From: Trachythela sp. YZ-2020
Taxonomy: Eukaryota; Cnidaria; Anthozoa; Malacalcyonacea; Clavulariidae
Length of the DNA: 64,000 nt
Reading direction: 5' to 3'
Assembly (NCBI GenBank): GCA_016169945.1
Contig: JADLSH010000393.1
Location: forward strand, 6,148,501 to 6,212,500
Shown: positions 59,388-64,000 of the stretch, one piece after another
Layout of the letters: the number at the start of each line of letters is the position of its first letter
How positions within the stretch are numbered: position 1 is the first letter of the stretch
Notes under the pieces: generated by a model
The model's input: the letters and a program-made list of their open reading frames with translations, nothing else
Told to the model about the DNA's origin: nothing
Database searches by the model: none
Translations under genes and position numbers: made by a program

Positions 59388-60744
59388 TAAGGGTAATCTT
59401 GTGTTGGATTGTTGTATAATTTGAATAAGGTATCCAATATTTGTTTAGGTCGAAGCCAGTTTGGAATGTATACAGTACATGTATAAAACCCATCGCAATG
59501 TCACATGTGTGTTGCAGAACTTTGTTCCTGCCTATATATTAGGGAGCTTTAGCAATGACTGAGTACGACTACGAGTAAGAGATTCGTCATTTTCGCGTGT
59601 TGTTTGCATACGCCATCTCACAAAAGTCGTAGTCGTCTGGCTTTTGAGTACGAGATTTATCAAAAATCTCGCAGTCAAAAGCCCAACGAGTACGACTCGG
59701 GCATTAATTATCCAATGTTAAATATTTTCAAGATTTACAATAATTAGGAATAAAGTCTGGATATGTATAGGAATATATTCAGTTTATTAAGGTTATAAAC
59801 AATTAATGGTATAGCACATTAGCACTGAGGTATTGTCAACAAATATATTACGTGCCAGAGGGCGGAGTTGTTCCTCGATTGTTTGGCCTCCTCTTCCCTA
59901 CCCCCACCCTTGACCAATCATGCTACATTAAATCAGTTTTTGTAATCGCAGATTCGCAGATTCTAAGCTACCCCCCCCCCCCCCTACCATACCCTTCGCA
60001 GAGGTCCACAATCAAATATATTTGTTGACAATCCCAATAGTGCTAATGTGTAATATCATTAATTGTTTATAACCTCAATAAAATGTGTTTACCCCTATAC
60101 ATATCCAGACTCCATTCCTAATTATTGTAAATCTTCCCAAAAATTATTGTATGAGCTATGACTTTTTTTCGTCTTCTGAGACATTGTGAAAACGCCATGT
60201 TTTTATTTGCGAAATTTTCAAGAAGAAGTGAGCCCACGGTACTTTGGCAGCACCAGGTGAAAAACTTCGTTTAAGCTACATTTAAGTTGCCGATTGTTAT
60301 TTCATTTAAAGAGTCTAAAGCTAAGGGTTAGAGCTCATTATATATATTGCTCGTTTGATTAAAGCCGTACACGTGATGCACCTTATGCGTCAATGCACCT
60401 CTCAAGTTCCCAGAAGAGGAGGGTACGCTTAATGCTAAAAGTTGTTGAGCTTAAAATTGAAATTTATTTTAAAAGCAAAACTGTTCAAGAGATATTATTG
60501 GAGACCTTTTTCAAGAGCTATTATAACTGGAATCACCGGGTGTGCGCGCGATAAAATATCTTACCGTTTCACAGCAAAATAATGTGCTGAAACAACGCCT
60601 TGTTTGATCCAAAACCGACCAAGTTGTTTCGCGTGAAATTATTGTATATGAAACTGTGCCAACGGTCAAACTGTGCAAACGACCACCATGCAAAAAAATG
60701 GTGGTATCGAGTGTGGTTAAGGAGTGAAGTTTAAGATAAATTAT
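59388..60744. other. Intergenic or intronic DNA holding a large inverted repeat
   Basis: Apart from the inverted repeat at 59732-60140 and self-complementary 'acgagtacgact' tracts near 59562-59700, nothing was recognised. It may be intron of the gene whose exon ends at 58924. Confidence 0.4.
59732..60140. mobile_element. 409-bp inverted-repeat element, 120-bp arms
   Basis: The left arm (59732-59850: 'gatttacaataattaggaat', 'tctggatatgtatagg', 'ggttataaacaattaatg') is mirrored at 60018-60140. Identity is roughly 85-90% by eye. The centre contains a poly-C run. No gene. Confidence 0.8.
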
Positions 60745-62655
60745 GTTTCGTAGGGATTATCTCACAAAGCATTCTGTCAAAAATCGTTCCGAAGCAAATT
60801 GGACTAAATACTATAAATTGAGGAACAAAGTAAATAATGAACTAAAAGCATGTAAAATAAATTTATTTCTCATAACCTTGAAGTGAATAAGGGCAATACC
60901 AAGAAAACCTGGAAATTGCTAAACAATCTTTTGAATAAACCTACCAAAGGGACTAAAATAAATGTCATAAAAAATTAATCGCGTATTATAAGCGATCGGA
61001 AACTTATAGCATAAAATTTTAATAATCATTTTATTGAGCTGGGACCGGAGCTTGCCCGTGAGATTCCGAATACAACTATAAATCCCAGCACTTTCTTAAA
61101 TCAAAGTACAAGTAAATTCAAATTTAAGCACGTCAGTGCTGAATGTGTTGTGGTTACTATCAGGAATATTCCCTCTAAAAAGGCTTCCGGCCCGGACAAA
61201 ATACCATGTAGCGTGATCAAGGGCATCACGAGAATCATATCAGAGTCTCTTTCAAAAAGGTTGCCCCAATCTTTAAGAGCGGGAAACGATCTGATGTAAA
61301 TAATTATAGGCCAATATCTGTATTGTCAGTAATAGCTAAAGTTGAGAAAATAGTTTTTAATCAGTTTTATGAAATTTTAAGTTATAACAACCTCTTGTCT
61401 CACCCATCAGTCGGGTTAAAGACCTCAACATTCTACATTGACGGCTCTGCATAAAAATCTATCTGTTGGCTTAGTAACATGAATAAAGGAAAGATAAATA
61501 TAGCTGTATTTGTTGACCTTAAGAAAGCTTTCGATACTGTTGACCCCACTATCTTATTGAATAAATTACAGCATTATGGCTTTTTGGGAAATTAAATAAG
61601 CTGGATTCATTCATATCTGTCTAATAGAAAAATGCTAGATATAATAAAATGTGGTGTGCCCCAAGGATCGATATTGGGACCACTCTTCTTTCTGATTTTC
61701 ATCAATGATCTCCCGGGTTGTCTCTCTCGTACTACACCAAATACGTATACGTATGCAGATGACACTAGCATTACACTGGGAGATGAAAAACTTGTGCATT
61801 TGACATAGAGCCAATAGTCTTAGTCTGAATATTGTCAAAAGTGAATGCATGATTATTGGTTCAGCTCGATGTATTAAGAACCTAAGTATGGATCCTTTGT
61901 TACTTATACGTAATGTTAAACTGAAAAGAGTTAAATGCAAGAAAACGCTGTTATCGTTGATGAAAACCTTAACTTGCATGACCATATAAATGCTATCACT
62001 AAAAAGGTCAAGAGAGGCCTTGCTGCCTTGAGACAAATTCGTGACCTTGCCCCTGTAGATGCCTTAAAGAAAGTATACTACGCAATTGTACAACCGCATT
62101 TTGATTATTGTTCATCGGTGTGGGATAACTGTAATAAAGGTCTTAAAGAGCAAAATCGAGCTGGGCGGATAATCACGCGCTCTGGCTATATTAGATCAGC
62201 CGACATTTTAGATGAATTAGGTTGGCAAACATTAGAACATAGGTGGCATTTGAATAAGACATTGTTGATGCACAAAGCAGGAAACAATGCTGCCCCTACG
62301 TATCTAATATCGCAATTTTCCAAAAGGAATCAAGCGCATGACTACAATGTAAGGGTTAGCCAAGTGAATATTTGCCTTCCGAAACCAAATACAAATGTTC
62401 TCAAAAATAGTTTAGCCTACAATGGAGCAGTTACCTGGAATTCACTGACTGAAGATATAAAATCAACCGAGGATGTTACTGCTTTAAGAGGAAGGTTCTT
62501 AACCACTAACATTAAATTAATGTATATAAAATTGTCTGTCAATATGTAATTAGCTAGAATATCATATAATGTATGAATAGTTTAGTTTTTGTTTTTTATA
62601 TATTAACGGCTCTCAGGAAGAGCTTGTTTTAAATAAAGTTCATACATGCATACCC
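60745..62655 (+). mobile_element. LINE (same group as 20345), heavily broken
   Basis: Blocks in order: KYYKLRNKVNNELKACK near 60810, KKASGPDKIPCSVIKGI near 61180, VFVDLKKAFDTVDPTILLNK near 61510, CGVPQGSILGPLFFLIFIND near 61650, YADDTSITLGDE near 61755. The carboxy-terminal domain (DALKKVYYAIVQPHFDYCSS; NSLAYNGAVTWNSLTEDIKS) ends at TAA 62549. It has many stops, frame breaks and small deletions. The 3' end reads TTAAATAAAGTTCATACATG. Block spacing and 3' end match the LINE at 20345-22672. Confidence 0.9.
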
Positions 62656-62716
62656 ACGTCATTGGCTGCGCTCTATCAACTGCGCGGTCGGCTCTCTATC
62701 GGGTCAACTCTAACTT

Positions 62717-63903
62717 GTGCTGAATAGTCCGGTTTATGTGCGGTGTTGTAAGTCACCAGGCGGCGATAGTCTACTACTACTACTACTATGGAAGTCACCA
62801 GGCGGCGATAAAAAGACATTCAGTGATGGCCATACTACGATATCGTGGCGGAAAAGTAAAAACGTTCTGCAAATAGAGGGCAAAGATGAGAACACGATTA
62901 AAGCAAAGTTATGCTCGGTGTTATGTGGTTTTGTTGCTGCAAGCGCCGGGAGTGGCAATTCGTCTTCGACTTTATCTGAGCTATCCACTGATGTTGAGGG
63001 TATTAAACTCGACGCGACTATTTTTGAAAAAGATATTCAATCCAATAGACTTGCCATTAAAAATGTGGAAGACAGTGTTAATCAAGTAAGTGAGAACTAC
63101 AGAGAAATTTGTAATAAACTCGACAATTGTATGAAGGAAATACATTTATTACACAATAACAAGCATATGGCGCAATCCGTACAAACATCAGAATATTCTA
63201 ATTTGGTTGATAAAGATCCTTTTCAGCAGGAAATCCACCGTTATGATACAGCAACTAATACAAAAGAATTAAGTCATTTAACCGCAAATGACCTGACTAA
63301 TACGACCAATGTGTCTAAAATTTACAATGAGATTGAGAACCTTAAAGAGAGTCAGTCTATTAATAGCGAATTGGTACAGACATTATTCAGACATGATGTT
63401 ATTGACCTATCTAATATTACAATGCGTAACCGCAAGCAATCAAAGCAGTCTTTAGAAAAGTTAATTCCTATTGTGCCTTATAACGATATGGAGAACAAAG
63501 CCTGTGACCCGGCTGGGGAAGTTAGCACTGATTATGAACTTCCCCTCATTGTTAATGATCAGCATCTTAACATTTCGACGCAAAATAGTACGCTAATTAG
63601 GCATGAGACAAAAGAATCGGGAAGCCGTACAAATCCTATTCAAATAGAACAAAGCTGTCATTATAATGTTCCTGGTAGACAATCTTGCTCTAGTTATTTA
63701 CATGATCGTGGTCAACAATTTCAAAGCATCCCAGTACGTATCACTCACCGCCCACTGCCAGTGAACCCAGAGAAAGTAAATAAATATAGACGTGCGTACC
63801 GGAGTCAGGTTTTTCGACATCGACATCAGACAGACTGGCTCAGGCATCTGGAGCTGGTCCGCAAAATAACTCGGTCACAAACTGTTTCTATTCTAACCTA
63901 ATT
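62717..63903 (+). CDS. LINE ORF1-like coiled-coil protein
   Basis: An open frame of nearly 1.2 kb ends at TAA 63901-63903. No ATG lies near its 5' end: the frame opens upstream of TTFSDGHTTISWRKSKNVLQ-like sequence, and the first ATG in frame is near 63133, so the true start is uncertain or lost. The segment ISWRKSKNVLQIEGKDEN resembles the pseudogene at 1300. A helical Asn/Glu-rich part follows (VEDSVNQVSENYREICNKLD; KIYNEIENLKESQSI), consistent with an ORF1 coiled coil, then a basic carboxy end (KYRRAYRSQVFRHRHQTDW). ORF1 proteins bind LINE RNA. The assignment rests on position before the endonuclease. Confidence 0.6.
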
Positions 63904-64000
63904 GTTGTGCCTACGGTCTCTTCTACTTCTAAATGTGAACTTACTAACTTATTTGATTTTTCCCTTCTTAATGCCAGATCGGTTAGAAACAAGACTATGA
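63805..64000 (+). CDS. LINE ORF2 start (endonuclease), cut by window end
   Basis: A different frame from ORF1 reads LFDFSLLNARSVRNKTM up to the last base. 'LNARSVRNK' is the conserved first strand of the apurinic-like endonuclease of CR1/jockey-type LINEs, where the Asn is a catalytic-site residue. The upstream boundary is approximate because the overlap with ORF1 hides the start. Confidence 0.7.

Larger units (their letters stand above)
62656..64000 (+). mobile_element. 5' part of another LINE (ORF1 and start of ORF2)
   Basis: Directly behind the previous LINE comes a leader with a 17-bp direct repeat (GTCACCAGGCGGCGATA at 62752 and 62794) separated by (CTA)n. An ORF1-like frame and the first endonuclease residues in another frame follow. 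The window ends inside the endonuclease, so completeness is unknown. Confidence 0.75.

Noticed and set aside
1..64000. tRNA, rRNA and snRNA genes
   Set aside because: No cloverleaf with conserved B-box-like arm, no ribosomal core sequence and no U6-like sequence was found by eye; a tRNAscan or Rfam search was not possible.

Overview
The window looks like intergenic and intronic DNA from an invertebrate animal. It is AT-rich, its introns have GT..AG boundaries, it has no operons or ribosome-binding sites, and it is crowded with degraded transposable elements. The mix (CR1/L2-like LINEs with microsatellite tails, a PIF/Harbinger element with a MADF partner gene, a Gypsy-like gag, a RecQ-like fragment and many short inverted-repeat elements) fits a cnidarian best. 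That taxonomic call is inference from repeat style, not proof. No tRNA, rRNA or CRISPR array was seen.

Probable host genes are few. (1) A two-exon minus-strand gene (28622 to 26365) encodes a predicted 134-residue secreted protein: a signal-peptide exon joins a charged coiled-coil exon, and the phases match exactly. (2) A plus-strand gene has a signal-peptide exon (46107-46212) and an open 2.5-kb exon (56402-58924) rich in Lys, Asn and Ser. The phases again match, the intron would be 10.2 kb, and the gene continues past 58924. Neither protein family was recognised.

Mobile DNA, left to right: a LINE ORF1-like pseudogene (1300-2218) split by a 321-bp TTA-flanked MITE; a 5.2-kb transposon (10471-15644) with 39-bp inverted ends and a perfect 9-bp target duplication, carrying two broken genes, a palindromic MITE and a LINE; a Harbinger element (16627-20270) with a broken transposase but an intact MADF gene; LINEs at 20345-22672 and 23480-25960; a TTAA-flanked element (29318-30423); a 2.8-kb foldback element (31449-34251) with a 10-bp target duplication and GGGAATGGGAACG minisatellite arms; and a 0.53-kb direct duplication (34278/36666).

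The 10-kb intron of gene 2 holds a LINE fragment, a Harbinger-type MITE, a hAT-type MITE, and a Gypsy-like gag broken by two insertions, one of which contains a minus-strand LINE end. It also holds a pair of inverted 498-bp elements and a LINE endonuclease start carrying a 2A-like motif. After the 56-59 kb exon come a RecQ-helicase fragment, a large inverted repeat, a degraded LINE (60745-62655) and the 5' part of another LINE (62656 to the window end).

The overall picture is serial nesting: several insertions can be ordered in time because they interrupt older coding sequence and carry recognisable target-site duplications.
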